A stretch of DNA of 64,000 nt from Mesorhizobium temperatum (GTDB lineage: Bacteria > Pseudomonadota > Alphaproteobacteria > Rhizobiales > Rhizobiaceae). The notes beneath the pieces are model-generated. The model searched no databases. It was not told the DNA's origin and worked only from the letters and a program-made list of their open reading frames with translations. The position numbers and the translations under genes are program-made. Position 1 is the first letter of the stretch. Each line of letters opens with the position of its first letter. Positions 9,488 through 18,323 of this stretch are shown piece after piece. The stretch is taken from NCBI RefSeq assembly GCF_002284575.1, contig NZ_NPKJ01000003.1, positions 1-64,000 of the forward strand, in the 5' to 3' direction.

Positions 9488-11575
9488 ATGCACGACCGCG
9501 CTACTCTCAGTCCGCCCTGGCGCCTGGGTATCGATATTGGAGGGACGTTTACCGACCTCGTGCTCATAGATGCAAAGGGCCTTCTTCGGCAACACAAGGC
9601 ATCCACCACCACAAACGATCCCTCCGAAGGTGTGATCGACGTGCTGCGGCTAGCTGCAGAAGCCGCTGGTCTATCAACTGCATCGTTGCTCGGCGGGTGC
9701 TCCCATTTTGTGCACGGTTCGACAATAGCAACAAACACTCTGCTGGAAGGAAAAGGAGCCAAAGTCGGCCTCCTGGTCACGGAAGGATTCCGCGACTCTC
9801 TCGAAATTCGCCGTGGCATCCGTTCGGATCCCTGGGACCACCGCAAGCCTTTCCCCCCTGTGCTTGTTCCGCGCAGTCTTCGCTTACCGATACGCGAAAG
9901 GACTGATAAAATGGGACGAGGCGTCGTTCCTCTTGATGACGAAAGCATCAGGCGAGCAGTTAGTGAGATGCAGAGCCGCGGCGTAGAGGCGGTCGCCATT
10001 GCCTTTCTGAACAGTTTCATCAGCAGTCAGCATGAGCACGAATGCAAGGAAATGGTACGCGGCCTGTGGCCAGATGTCTGGGTGTACGCCTCCTCCGATA
10101 TGGTGCGAATGGTCGGGGAATATGAACGAACCTCGACGGTTGTCCTCAACGCTTATGTGGCGCCGCGCGTCGTACCTTACCTGCGACGCCTTGAATCGCG
10201 ACTCAAAGAGTGTGGGCTCAAGCGTCCGCTTCTCTTGATGCAAAGCAATGGTGGAGTCGTTTCCGTCCAACAGGTCGAACAACGGCCTGCATCCCTCATG
10301 CTGTCCGGTCCCTCCGCCGGTGCCAGCGCACTGATGGTCTGTGCCAAGGCGATTGGATCCCAGGACCTGATTTCGATCGAAATCGGAGGTACCAGCTGCG
10401 ATGTCATCCTTACGGATGAAGCCGGGGTTGGGATGACAAATAGCACGGAAGTCAATGGATATCACCTCGCGCTGCCCGCAGTCGACATTCACACAGTCAG
10501 CGCAGGCGGCGGAACGATCGCGCGCCGTGATCAGGGCGGGATGCTTCGCGCCGGTCCAGATGGCGCAGGTGCGTTGCCGGGACCAGCATGTTATGCTCGA
10601 GGGGGCGTTGACCCGACGGTGACCGACGCCCAGCTTGTGTTGGGGCGTCTTCAAAGCGGTCGCTATGGCGGCGGTCTGATATCGCTCGACAAGAAACTTG
10701 CAGAGGACGCGATCAACAACCGTATCGCTGCCCCATCAGGTCTAACGACCGTTCACGCTGCGGCCGGAATTGTCCGCCTTATGGAACAAGAAGTTATTCA
10801 TGCCGTGGAGAAAGTGAGCGTCGAACGAGGTTTTGATCCATCTCGTTTCACTCTCGTCGCAGTCGGAGGTGCCGGAGCTATGCATGGCGCTTCTGTCGCT
10901 CGCGCTCTGGGTTGCCGTACGGTTTTTGTGCCTCGAGTTGCTGGTGTTTTTTGTGCTTTCGGCATGTGCACGGCAGATGCAAGGCAAGATGTCGTCAGGT
11001 CGTGGCTGAAGCCTCTGGCGACGACCTCTGCCAGCGATATCGGCGAATTCCTCAATACGCTTGCAGAAGAGACCCGCCAGCGCTTCTTGGACGAAGGCTT
11101 TGCGCCGGAAGACATCATCATCGAAAGAGCACTCGAACTCCAATATAAGGGCCAGCAGTCTTCTGTCATTGTACAGGTTCAGGAGACCGATATTAGCGCT
11201 ATTCGAAGGGCTTTTCTGGAGCAGTTCCGCCGACTCTACGCACATGACCAAGGGGAGGATGAGATCGATATTACGGGCGGCCGCGCCGTGGGCTCGGTCC
11301 GCTTGGGATTCACGGAACAAAAAAGCTGTGAGCGGACGCGAAGAGAAATTGAGCCGATTGAGTTGCGGCCTGTTTATTCGGAGGACATTGGTGATTTCAA
11401 GAAGACACCCATCTTCGAGGGCGACGCCCTACAATATGGAGACACCATTGACGGGCCGGCCCTCGTGGAAAGCTCGACCACAACCGTGGTTGTGCCGGAA
11501 GGGTGTCGCCTGGAAGTCGACTCGGGATCCAATTTCCTTATCCACGCAAATCATATGCCGGGAATGAGTTCATGA
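9488..11575 (+). CDS. hyuA: Hydantoinase/oxoprolinase family protein, subunit A (HyuA-like)
   Basis: This protein of 695 residues carries the hydantoinase A/oxoprolinase N-terminal and main domains. GIDIGGTFTDLVLID at residues 13-27 is the actin-like ATP phosphate-binding motif, and HGSTIATNTLLEG, SIEIGGTSCDV and VAVGGAGAMHG follow. Family members form a complex with a B subunit and use ATP to open 5-oxoproline, N-methylhydantoin or related rings; others are acetone carboxylase relatives. ATG 9488 is chosen because AGGAAG stands just upstream, the protein then has the usual length, and the longer frame from 9224 would run across the promoter and operator. The stop overlaps hyuB by ATGA. The substrate is unknown. 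Confidence 0.88.
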   Translation: MHDRATLSPPWRLGIDIGGTFTDLVLIDAKGLLRQHKASTTTNDPSEGVIDVLRLAAEAAGLSTASLLGGCSHFVHGSTIATNTLLEGKGAKVGLLVTEGFRDSLEIRRGIRSDPWDHRKPFPPVLVPRSLRLPIRERTDKMGRGVVPLDDESIRRAVSEMQSRGVEAVAIAFLNSFISSQHEHECKEMVRGLWPDVWVYASSDMVRMVGEYERTSTVVLNAYVAPRVVPYLRRLESRLKECGLKRPLLLMQSNGGVVSVQQVEQRPASLMLSGPSAGASALMVCAKAIGSQDLISIEIGGTSCDVILTDEAGVGMTNSTEVNGYHLALPAVDIHTVSAGGGTIARRDQGGMLRAGPDGAGALPGPACYARGGVDPTVTDAQLVLGRLQSGRYGGGLISLDKKLAEDAINNRIAAPSGLTTVHAAAGIVRLMEQEVIHAVEKVSVERGFDPSRFTLVAVGGAGAMHGASVARALGCRTVFVPRVAGVFCAFGMCTADARQDVVRSWLKPLATTSASDIGEFLNTLAEETRQRFLDEGFAPEDIIIERALELQYKGQQSSVIVQVQETDISAIRRAFLEQFRRLYAHDQGEDEIDITGGRAVGSVRLGFTEQKSCERTRREIEPIELRPVYSEDIGDFKKTPIFEGDALQYGDTIDGPALVESSTTTVVVPEGCRLEVDSGSNFLIHANHMPGMSS

Positions 11576-13260
11576 GCTTCGATGCAGTACAATTGGCCCT
11601 GATACAGAAACAGCTTGACCATGTCTCCAGACAGATGGGTTGGGTCATGGTGAAAACCGCTCGCAGCCCGATATTTAGTCAGTCGCATGACTTTTCCTGT
11701 TTCGTTGGCAGTGCCGAGGGTGAAGTGGTTGCGCAGGCAGACGGGCTCCCAATCCACACAGGAGGAGCCGGTTTCGCACTGCGCGCAGTACTGAATAGAT
11801 TTGCCGGAAATATTGCTCCGGGGGACGTTTTCATCCTCAGCGATCCCTACGTTGCTGGCGGCAATCACCTGCCCGACTGGACAATCGTGCGCCCGGTATT
11901 TTGCTCTGGTACTCTTGTGGCCTTCACGTGCAACCGAGCACACCAGAGCGACATAGGTGGCGGTGCTGTTGGATCATACAATACTTCTGCTACCGAAATC
12001 TTTCATGAGGGGATCCGGCTTCCTGTCTTGAAACTAATTGAAGCTGGTGTAACTCGACAAGATGTATGGGAACTGCTTCTGCTCAACTCGCGCTATCCGG
12101 AACCAATGGACGGTGATTTGCGCGCAATGCTTGGTGCGGTTGCCATCGGCGCTCAACGGCTCCAGAAGCTATTTGATGAGCTGGGGGCCGATCGAAGCCG
12201 GTTGGCCCTTGAGGCAGTGCTGGCGCACGCGGACCGGATGATGCGGGAAGCGATAGGCCAGCTTCCGGACGGAGTCTATGAGGCGGAGGACGTTAGCGAC
12301 AACGATTGTTTCGAGGCAGTGAGTGTTCCTGTGAAAGTAAAACTCACAGTACGCGGCAACAAAATTACTCTCGACTTTACCGGCAGTCATCCGCAAATAA
12401 AAAGCTTCAAAAACAGCTCCCTCGCAAATACAACTTCTGCGGCATTCGTAGGTGTTATGAGCTTTCTTGGGAGCGCCGCTTTGCCGCGTAACGGCGGCGC
12501 CTTGCGTGCACTCGAAATCATCGCACCAGAAGGGACTGTGGTCAACGCGCGCGCGCCCGCGCCGGTGACCATGTGCACGATGTTTCCAGCAGCCGACATA
12601 ATCAACGCGTGTTGGAGGGCTCTTGCTCAGGCTGACCCACAAAGAGCGAGTGGTTCCTGGGGCAAATGCTCTTACTGCAGCACTTCGAACAGCGATCTCA
12701 GTCATGGTAAATTTGGCATCTCGCACTGGTTCGGTTCATCGGGAGCAGGCGCGGTTTTCGGACGTGATGGGTTCAATGTTATGAGCCAAGTTGTTTCGAT
12801 GGGCGGGCTTGCTTTGCCAAACGTAGAAAATTATGAGCAGATTTATCCTATCCATGTACATAGTTACGAGTTTCGGAAAAATAGCGCTGGCGCTGGACAA
12901 TTTCGCGGCGGAACCGGGGCAACATATGTTGTCGACGTCATGGCGCCAGGGTCCTATAATTTCACAGGAGAGGGTATTCGAACACCCAGCGGATTGGGTG
13001 TCAATGGTGGGTGCGACGGTAGTAAGGGAGAGTTGTTCATTAAACTCGATTCCGGAGAAGTCGCAGATACGCCTCAGTATGGTGAACGAGACTTCCCGCC
13101 CGCTCGACTGACGATTCAGTCCTCCGCTGGAGGCGGATGGGGCGATCCGCGAAAGCGAGACCGAGCGGCTGTGCACCGCGACCTGGACGACGGCGTAATT
13201 TCGCTCGATCACGCTCGATCGCTTTATGGTTACGCGGAGCAACCCGATAAGCGTATGTAA
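11572..13260 (+). CDS. hyuB: Hydantoinase B/oxoprolinase family protein (HyuB-like)
   Basis: The 562-residue product is a hydantoinase B/oxoprolinase subunit of normal length. Typical stretches are SQSHDFSCFVG near the start, GDVFILSDPYVAGGNHLPDW, DFTGSHPQ, and the glycine-rich C-terminal GAGQFRGGTGATYVV and SAGGGWGDP. It is the partner of the HyuA-like protein, starting inside its stop codon (ATGA), so the two are translationally coupled. Together they would act as an ATP-dependent cyclic-amide hydrolase or a carboxylase-like enzyme in the cytoplasm. The start at 11572 is preferred over the upstream in-frame codon at 11503, which lies inside hyuA. Confidence 0.88.
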   Translation: MSFDAVQLALIQKQLDHVSRQMGWVMVKTARSPIFSQSHDFSCFVGSAEGEVVAQADGLPIHTGGAGFALRAVLNRFAGNIAPGDVFILSDPYVAGGNHLPDWTIVRPVFCSGTLVAFTCNRAHQSDIGGGAVGSYNTSATEIFHEGIRLPVLKLIEAGVTRQDVWELLLLNSRYPEPMDGDLRAMLGAVAIGAQRLQKLFDELGADRSRLALEAVLAHADRMMREAIGQLPDGVYEAEDVSDNDCFEAVSVPVKVKLTVRGNKITLDFTGSHPQIKSFKNSSLANTTSAAFVGVMSFLGSAALPRNGGALRALEIIAPEGTVVNARAPAPVTMCTMFPAADIINACWRALAQADPQRASGSWGKCSYCSTSNSDLSHGKFGISHWFGSSGAGAVFGRDGFNVMSQVVSMGGLALPNVENYEQIYPIHVHSYEFRKNSAGAGQFRGGTGATYVVDVMAPGSYNFTGEGIRTPSGLGVNGGCDGSKGELFIKLDSGEVADTPQYGERDFPPARLTIQSSAGGGWGDPRKRDRAAVHRDLDDGVISLDHARSLYGYAEQPDKRM

Positions 13261-13341
13261 GCCGGCATGGCTAGGCCAACTCTGCTAGTGGTTCCCGCCT
13301 GACATAAGAGTCCAGTCAGAGATTCCCTTTCTGGCCTGCGC

Positions 13342-14508
13342 GTGCGAGTCTGGCGCATGCGCACAGGAATATCGTTCACCGTTTCGTCGGCCGATCGCGT
13401 CCGTCTGACGGCGCTGATCAGGGATCGCAATACCCCGCAAAAGCATGTCTGGCGCGCCAAGATCGTGCTTTTGTCCGCCGACGGCGTCGGCACCGTCGAG
13501 ATCATGCGCCGCACCGGCAAGTCGAAGACCTGCGTCTGGCGCTGGCAGGAGCGCTTTGCCGCGGAAGGCTGTGACGGGCTGCTGCGCGACAAGACGCGGC
13601 CGTCGCGCATTCCGCCGCTCGGTCCCGATGTCGGCGAGCGCGTCGTGGCACTGACGCTTGCCGATCCGCCGGGCGAGACGACCCACTGGACCGCCGACAT
13701 GATGGCGCAAGCCGCCGCAATCAGCGCCAGCGCCGTCAGGCGCATCTGGAAGGCGCATGGTCTCGCACCCCACCGCTGGCGCCAGTTCAAGCTCTCCAAT
13801 GATCCGAAGTTCGTCGACAAGTTGCGCGACGTCGTCGGCCTCTATCTCGATCCGCCGGCCCACGCCATCGTGCTGTCGGTCGACGAAAAGAGCCAGATCC
13901 AGGCGCTCGACCGCACCCAACCCGGCCTGCCGATGAAGAAGGGGCGGCTCGGTACGATGACGCATGACTACAAGCGCAACGGCACCACCACCCTGTTCGC
14001 CGCCCTCAACGTCCTCGACGGCACCGTCATCGGCAGGAACATGCAGCGCCATCGCCATCAGGAGTTCATCCGCTTTCTCAATGCCATCAACGCCGAGGTT
14101 CCCGCAGACAAGGCGGTGCACGTGGTCCTCGACAACTATGCTCCCCACAAGCACCCCAAGGTGCGCGCCTGTATAGCGCGACAATCTGTATGTATACGCG
14201 CTCTCACGTTGATTGTCGCGCCGCACGCCTGGCTCGACCGTCACGAGCGCTTCACCTTCCACTTCACTCCGACATCATGCTCATGGCTCAACGCGGTAGA
14301 AGGCTTCTTCGCCAAGCTGTCCAAGCGCCGCCTGAAACGCGGCGTCTTCCACTCCGTCGTCGATCTCCAGGCCGCCATCAACCGCTTCCTCGCCGAGCAC
14401 AACCAGCAGCCAAAGCCCTTCACCTGGACCGCCGATCCCGACAAGATCATCGCCGCCGTCAAGCGCGGGCACCAAGCGTTAGATTCCATCCACTCTCATG
14501 ATTGCTGA
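13342..14508 (+). CDS. IS630 family transposase with an internal 20-residue insertion
   Basis: This 388-residue protein is an IS630-type transposase with an N-terminal helix-turn-helix region and a DDE catalytic domain ([40 protein letters not shown]). It is about 20 residues longer than expected. Between KVRA and WLDRHERF, where the second IS630 transposase of this window runs directly from VRS to WLAR, there are 20 extra residues encoded by 60 bp. That DNA is the palindromic element described at 14172-14225. The frame stays open, but the insert lies between the second aspartate and the glutamate, so activity is doubtful. The inverted repeats of this IS could not be placed. Confidence 0.85.
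   Translation: MRVWRMRTGISFTVSSADRVRLTALIRDRNTPQKHVWRAKIVLLSADGVGTVEIMRRTGKSKTCVWRWQERFAAEGCDGLLRDKTRPSRIPPLGPDVGERVVALTLADPPGETTHWTADMMAQAAAISASAVRRIWKAHGLAPHRWRQFKLSNDPKFVDKLRDVVGLYLDPPAHAIVLSVDEKSQIQALDRTQPGLPMKKGRLGTMTHDYKRNGTTTLFAALNVLDGTVIGRNMQRHRHQEFIRFLNAINAEVPADKAVHVVLDNYAPHKHPKVRACIARQSVCIRALTLIVAPHAWLDRHERFTFHFTPTSCSWLNAVEGFFAKLSKRRLKRGVFHSVVDLQAAINRFLAEHNQQPKPFTWTADPDKIIAAVKRGHQALDSIHSHDC
14172..14225 (+). repeat. Palindromic mobile element, copy 1 (in frame inside IS630 transposase)
   Basis: The arms GCGCGACAATC (14176-14186) and GATTGTCGCGC (14211-14221) are a perfect inverted repeat. The 31 bp from 14195 to 14225 are identical to 37994-38024 in an unrelated transposase gene. 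CGCCTG stands on both sides of the element (14166-14171 and 14226-14231), and removing one repeat plus the element restores the normal IS630 reading. It is a small non-coding insertion, not part of the transposase family. Confidence 0.8.
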
Positions 14509-14803
14509 CAACGGCCTTTGGCGTAGAAATTGGCCCGCCGAACCCGATCGGCGGTCGAGGTACTTGTACGGCGGATATGAGGTGCAAGAGGCGGGACTTG
14601 AACGTCGGTCAACAATCTCTCATCCGCGGGTCGGGCCGCATGACCTTGTTTCGTTTGGGGCTGCCTCTGTCTAGATGGCGAGCGTCGTGGCTCATAGTGG
14701 AGACGAGGGCTCCCCGGCATTGTCCCGCCTCCAGCGCCGCATATCGCCGAGGCTGATGTTTGGGTTTTGCGATCTCCTCTGCTGGCTGTCTTTCAAATAC
14801 CGG

Positions 14804-15919
14804 TCACGCCACCTTTGGCGCGGATTGAATCGTGCAGGCGATCGACCAGATGAAGCCCACCATCTCGCGTGCGATGGCGACATTGACGACGTTGGCATTC
14901 TTGCCGCGCGCGCTCAGCCGACGATATCGGGTGCACAGCCGAACCTGCGCCTTCCACCCGATATCGCGAACGACTTTTGGCAGCGCCTCGATCCGGTCGA
15001 CCTTGTGCCGGCCGATGCGCGGCCTCATCCTGTAAGCCCAGGCGTCCTCGACCAGCGCGCGCCGGGCATGGGTGTTGCCGGTCTTGGTGATGCCGCCGCG
15101 CCAGACGGTCTCGCCACTCGATTGCTCGCCAGGGACTAGGCCGAAATAGGCCATGAGCTGGCGTGGATTGGAGAAGCGTGTGAAGTCGCCGACCTCTGCG
15201 ACCAGCACCACGGCATTGATCAGCGCGATGCCGCGCATTGCCTGCAAGGCGTCAACCACCGGGCGCTGGTTCCATTCCGGGAGCAGGCTGAGTATCTGTT
15301 CCTCGACCTGCTGCAGGCGCCGTTCCGCATCCATGACGGCATCGACGTAGTCCTGAAATGCGATCTGCTGAGCGGGATGTTCGAAGGCCAGGGTCGAAAG
15401 CCATCGCCGGTAAGCCATTCGCCAGGCCGTCCCACGCTCGTGCTTGCGCCCGTGGCGCAGCAGAAATCCTTGAAGATGTTGGCGCGCTCGCGTCACCACC
15501 TGTCGCACGACGCTGCGCAGCCGGATCAGGTCGCGCATGGCTTCGTGATCGGTATCGGGCACCCAGACGGGGGTCAACTCTCCGGCCCGATTGAGGCGGG
15601 CGAGCATGGTGGCGTCGCGACGGTTTGTCTTCACCCGATCGCCAGGCTTCCTTGGAATCAGCGATGGCGCCACCACGTCGCAGCGATGGCCCAGGCTTGT
15701 GAGTTGGCGATAAACGCCATAACCGCACGGGCCGGCCTCATAGCAAAACGCCAGCGGCTTGCCGGAACGCCGCAGACGATCGCATAGCTTGTTGATGGCA
15801 TCAGGGTCGTTGGCAATCTCGCCGAGATATTCCACCAACCCGCCGCGTCCGCTCTCTGCCACCGCGATCGAAATCCGCTCTTTGTGAATATCCAAACCGA
15901 CAAATCTGATATGTTCCAT
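14804..15919 (-). CDS. IS110 family transposase
   Basis: The 371-residue protein is a complete IS110/IS1111-type transposase. The N-terminal DEDD domain starts with FVGLDIHKERISIAVAE and includes KTNRRDATMLARL. The C-terminal transposase_20 part contains IGRH-type and AYFGLVPGEQSSGE, with GGITKTGNTHARRALVE. IS110 elements move by a circular intermediate and usually lack clear terminal repeats, so the element ends were not set. It stands between the IS630 copy and the gntR gene. Confidence 0.9.
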   Translation of the reverse strand: MEHIRFVGLDIHKERISIAVAESGRGGLVEYLGEIANDPDAINKLCDRLRRSGKPLAFCYEAGPCGYGVYRQLTSLGHRCDVVAPSLIPRKPGDRVKTNRRDATMLARLNRAGELTPVWVPDTDHEAMRDLIRLRSVVRQVVTRARQHLQGFLLRHGRKHERGTAWRMAYRRWLSTLAFEHPAQQIAFQDYVDAVMDAERRLQQVEEQILSLLPEWNQRPVVDALQAMRGIALINAVVLVAEVGDFTRFSNPRQLMAYFGLVPGEQSSGETVWRGGITKTGNTHARRALVEDAWAYRMRPRIGRHKVDRIEALPKVVRDIGWKAQVRLCTRYRRLSARGKNANVVNVAIAREMVGFIWSIACTIQSAPKVA

Positions 15920-16147
15920 ATGGCCCGTCTCCTATGCATGAGGCTCTGCGCCGGCCAGCCGGCTTAACCCTCGTACCGTTGCATATCGGATGACGGGCCG
16001 CCCAGCAATCATAGGGACTAGCGGAGTTGGCCGGTGGACAGAAGCACCGAGCCGTCGGCGACATACAGCATAAGTGCTGTCGATTATGTTGGTGCTATTA
16101 ACTCGTAAGTTAAATCAGGTGAGCAACAACCCTTTCGATTTTCTTGA
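15920..16147. other. Non-coding flank of IS110
   Basis: This stretch probably belongs to the left flank of the IS110 element and the region downstream of the GntR gene. No gene or clear terminator is visible. Confidence 0.3.
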
Positions 16148-16906
16148 TTATTCCGCTCGCGCACGAATAGCCTGCCTCAGGCGCCGATAACCATCGCGGA
16201 TGTCGTTCTCAAACGCCGCACGAACAGCTCGGTTATCACCTTCCCGAAGACTCTCCATAACGACTTCGTGATTGTGTACGCCATACTTCTGAATTGCGAA
16301 TTCCGGGTATAAGTCGTGAAATGAAGGTCCAATCCGCAACCAAAGGGTTTCAATTGTCGATAACAGATAGGGCATGCCGCAGCACTTGTAGACCGCGAAG
16401 TGGAATTCCATGTTCGCCCAAAGAACGTCGGCATAACGTCGTCTTTCGAGCCCTCTGTTGATCTCCCCCTGAAGCGCCTCAAGAGAGTCCGCAAGATCCG
16501 CTGGAGCATTTGCCGCGCCCCGCTCTGCGGCCACTCCCTCAAGGGCGAGCCGCATGGTCGTAATTTCCTCAAGTGCGGGCATTGTCAAATAGGGCACGAT
16601 GACTGTCTTTGGCCCCGAGTAGACGAGCGCACCTTCAGTGGCCAGGCGATTCAGGGCGTCGCGCGCTGGAGTAGAGCTCACACCGAGTGCATCTGCAACG
16701 GCGCGCACTGTCAGTTTGCGCCCTGGTTCGAAGGCGCCGCGTACTATGCGCTCTTTCATGGCGTCATATGCGAGATCGCCCAGTCGAGCATGCTTCTTGA
16801 GTGGCGCCAGATCCACGCCTAGTGTTTCGGCCGCCGGCCGGTCATCGTGAGCCGTCGAAACGGCACCCTCTCCAGTTTCCTCCTCAGTAACATCTTCCAT
16901 CGCCAT
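16148..16906 (-). CDS. GntR family transcriptional regulator, FadR/FCD type
   Basis: This regulator of about 252 residues has an N-terminal GntR winged helix (AYDAMKERIVRGAFEPGRKL, then VRAVADALGVSSTPARDAL) and a C-terminal FCD effector domain (EITTMRLALEGVAAERGA, MEFHFAVY, HNEVV-type HNHEVVMESLREGD). FCD histidine and aspartate positions usually bind a metal and an organic acid ligand. The start is set at 16906 or 16900, because the longer frame from 16990 runs through an operator-like TTGTTGCACCA. That site suggests autoregulation. Variants of the same palindrome precede the aminotransferase, hyuA, M81, amidase and ureohydrolase genes and the ABC importer, so this is the likely master regulator of the left block. 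Confidence 0.88.
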   Translation of the reverse strand: MAMEDVTEEETGEGAVSTAHDDRPAAETLGVDLAPLKKHARLGDLAYDAMKERIVRGAFEPGRKLTVRAVADALGVSSTPARDALNRLATEGALVYSGPKTVIVPYLTMPALEEITTMRLALEGVAAERGAANAPADLADSLEALQGEINRGLERRRYADVLWANMEFHFAVYKCCGMPYLLSTIETLWLRIGPSFHDLYPEFAIQKYGVHNHEVVMESLREGDNRAVRAAFENDIRDGYRRLRQAIRARAE

Positions 16907-16915
16907 CTCAGATTT

Positions 16916-16926
16916 TTGTTGCACCA
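16916..16926. promoter_or_regulatory. Operator-like site upstream of gntR
   Basis: TTGTTGCACCA differs from the core palindrome TTGTTGCAACA by one base. It lies 10 bp upstream of the chosen gntR start, where it could mediate autoregulation. Confidence 0.5.
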
Positions 16927-16989
16927 CATTACATACGCTCAGTGTATAGGAAAATGCTGGCGGGCCAATGCCAAAAAACAAATTTTGCA

Positions 16990-17289
16990 AATGAGGAGGA
17001 CAGTTCCGGGTTCGTAGAGTCTTGAGAAGGACTAAGCCATTAAGTCGGCAATAGCTAACGCGTCCTTTGCCTCCGAACGAGATCCCAGTGCCGCGCAGCG
17101 ATCTGGGAGGAACCTGCGAGGCCCAAAAGCGATAGATCGATATTCAGGCTGACGTGACAGGCGTTGCTGACGCTGCCAATGGCTGAACCTGTAGGCTGAA
17201 TGCGGAGTGTCGGTCAGCTACGCAACCATCGGCAACTTGGTCGCACGCTTTGGCATCAAAATCGTCGCTCTATAGATCTCTGTCTCTTA
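16990..17289. other. No recognisable gene
   Basis: This stretch lies between gntR and the amidase remnant. I see no coding homology and no structured repeat. Confidence 0.35.
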
Positions 17290-17985
17290 TTGTCGAGCAA
17301 ACTTCCCGCCAATCACGGCGCTCAAGCTCGCCTCACGAGAATTCCTTAACGGTTGCTCCTGCGTCTTGAAGGACACGCAGAGCACTTTCGAAGGCCGGGC
17401 CGACCGTCCGATCCAGCTCATCGAGCACGAGATTCTGAAGAACACCCAGCGATGACACCGTGAAGCGAAAACTCTGGAAGAGGTCTGCTACTGCGGCGGC
17501 AGCGCCTGAGGATGATCCTCCAGCAAGACGGGACGGTCGCGCGGATTGCGCGGAGTGCCGAAAACACGGTTCTCACCCGTGTTAGCGAAAGTGAACTCCG
17601 ACATGTTGGATTTGCCGATTTGCCGATGATGACCGCTTGGCTGCCCGCAGTTGCGCCACGCAATCTGAATCTCGTTGAGCGGGCCGTGCATTCTCAAGGG
17701 GAAGCTGAACCAGCCTGCGTGATGTCACCGCGGACATCGCAATTGTCTTTTACCACGATTGGCAGGCCGGCAAGCAAGGATGGGGAGAGCCCACCCTCAT
17801 CGTTGAGTCTGTCTTCGTAGCGGCAGCAGCAAGTGCTTTATCCCGCCATAACCGCGTAAGCGCGTGGCTGCCTGCATTTCTCAGCGCTTCGGCGTGATCA
17901 AGCCCCGCTCGACCAGGTCTGTGGATTTCAGGTTACCCGATACACGTGCATGCGCGAGCGTATCAATTGTGTCCGATGTCCCAAC
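17290..17985 (-). pseudogene. Decayed second copy of the amidase gene
   Basis: DNA here aligns with the intact amidase gene at 22.7-23.62 kb in the same orientation. Matched pieces include the amidase codons for IIGKSN, ANTGENRVFGTPRNPRD, and the N-terminal part of the intact protein near 17.9 kb. About 210 bp corresponding to 22.91-23.12 kb are missing, single-base deletions break the frame, and a short ATTTGCCG repeat has been added near 17618. It cannot encode an amidase. It shows that this part of the locus was duplicated and then decayed. Confidence 0.8.
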
Positions 17986-18287
17986 TGGCTACTGTTTAGA
18001 CATGAAGTTCATCCGTTTTTACAATGCTCACATGGTCTTCATTTTAGATCCAGTTCGCAATACTAACAAGCCGACATCCTCGCAGTCTCCCGGCTCCCCG
18101 AATTGCTCCCTGGGAGTGGAGCGCCCAAAACCCGACAGCTATTGGCGCTGAACACTGCCTCCGACCCAGCAGCTAGAGCGCTAGAGCGGCAACTACGTGG
18201 TTCATTGTGTCGTGCCCATGCACGCTGTGCACCCGTGTGTTGGTATCTCACTAAGGTCGCGAGGAATTAGAGGCCCAGACATAAACC

Positions 18288-18309
18288 TCCCCGCAGCAAG
18301 CTACGGGGA
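18288..18309 (-). terminator. Possible terminator of the M81 gene
   Basis: On the minus strand, TCCCCGTAGC pairs with GCTGCGGGGA across a TT loop, with one G-T pair. It starts 15 bp after the M81 stop codon. No long T-run follows, so intrinsic termination is only possible. Confidence 0.4.
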
Positions 18310-18323
18310 TTAGAGCGCTGAAT

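Noticed and set aside
13285..14262. Long minus-strand open frame inside the IS630 transposase
   Set aside because: It is the shadow of a high-GC transposase gene and has no family match.
14560..14640. tRNA-like GTTCAAGTCC on the minus strand
   Set aside because: The flanking bases do not form a T-arm or acceptor stem, so it is a chance match.
16907..16990. Longer start for the GntR gene
   Set aside because: It would translate through the operator-like TTGTTGCACCA. The start at 16906 or 16900 gives the usual regulator length.
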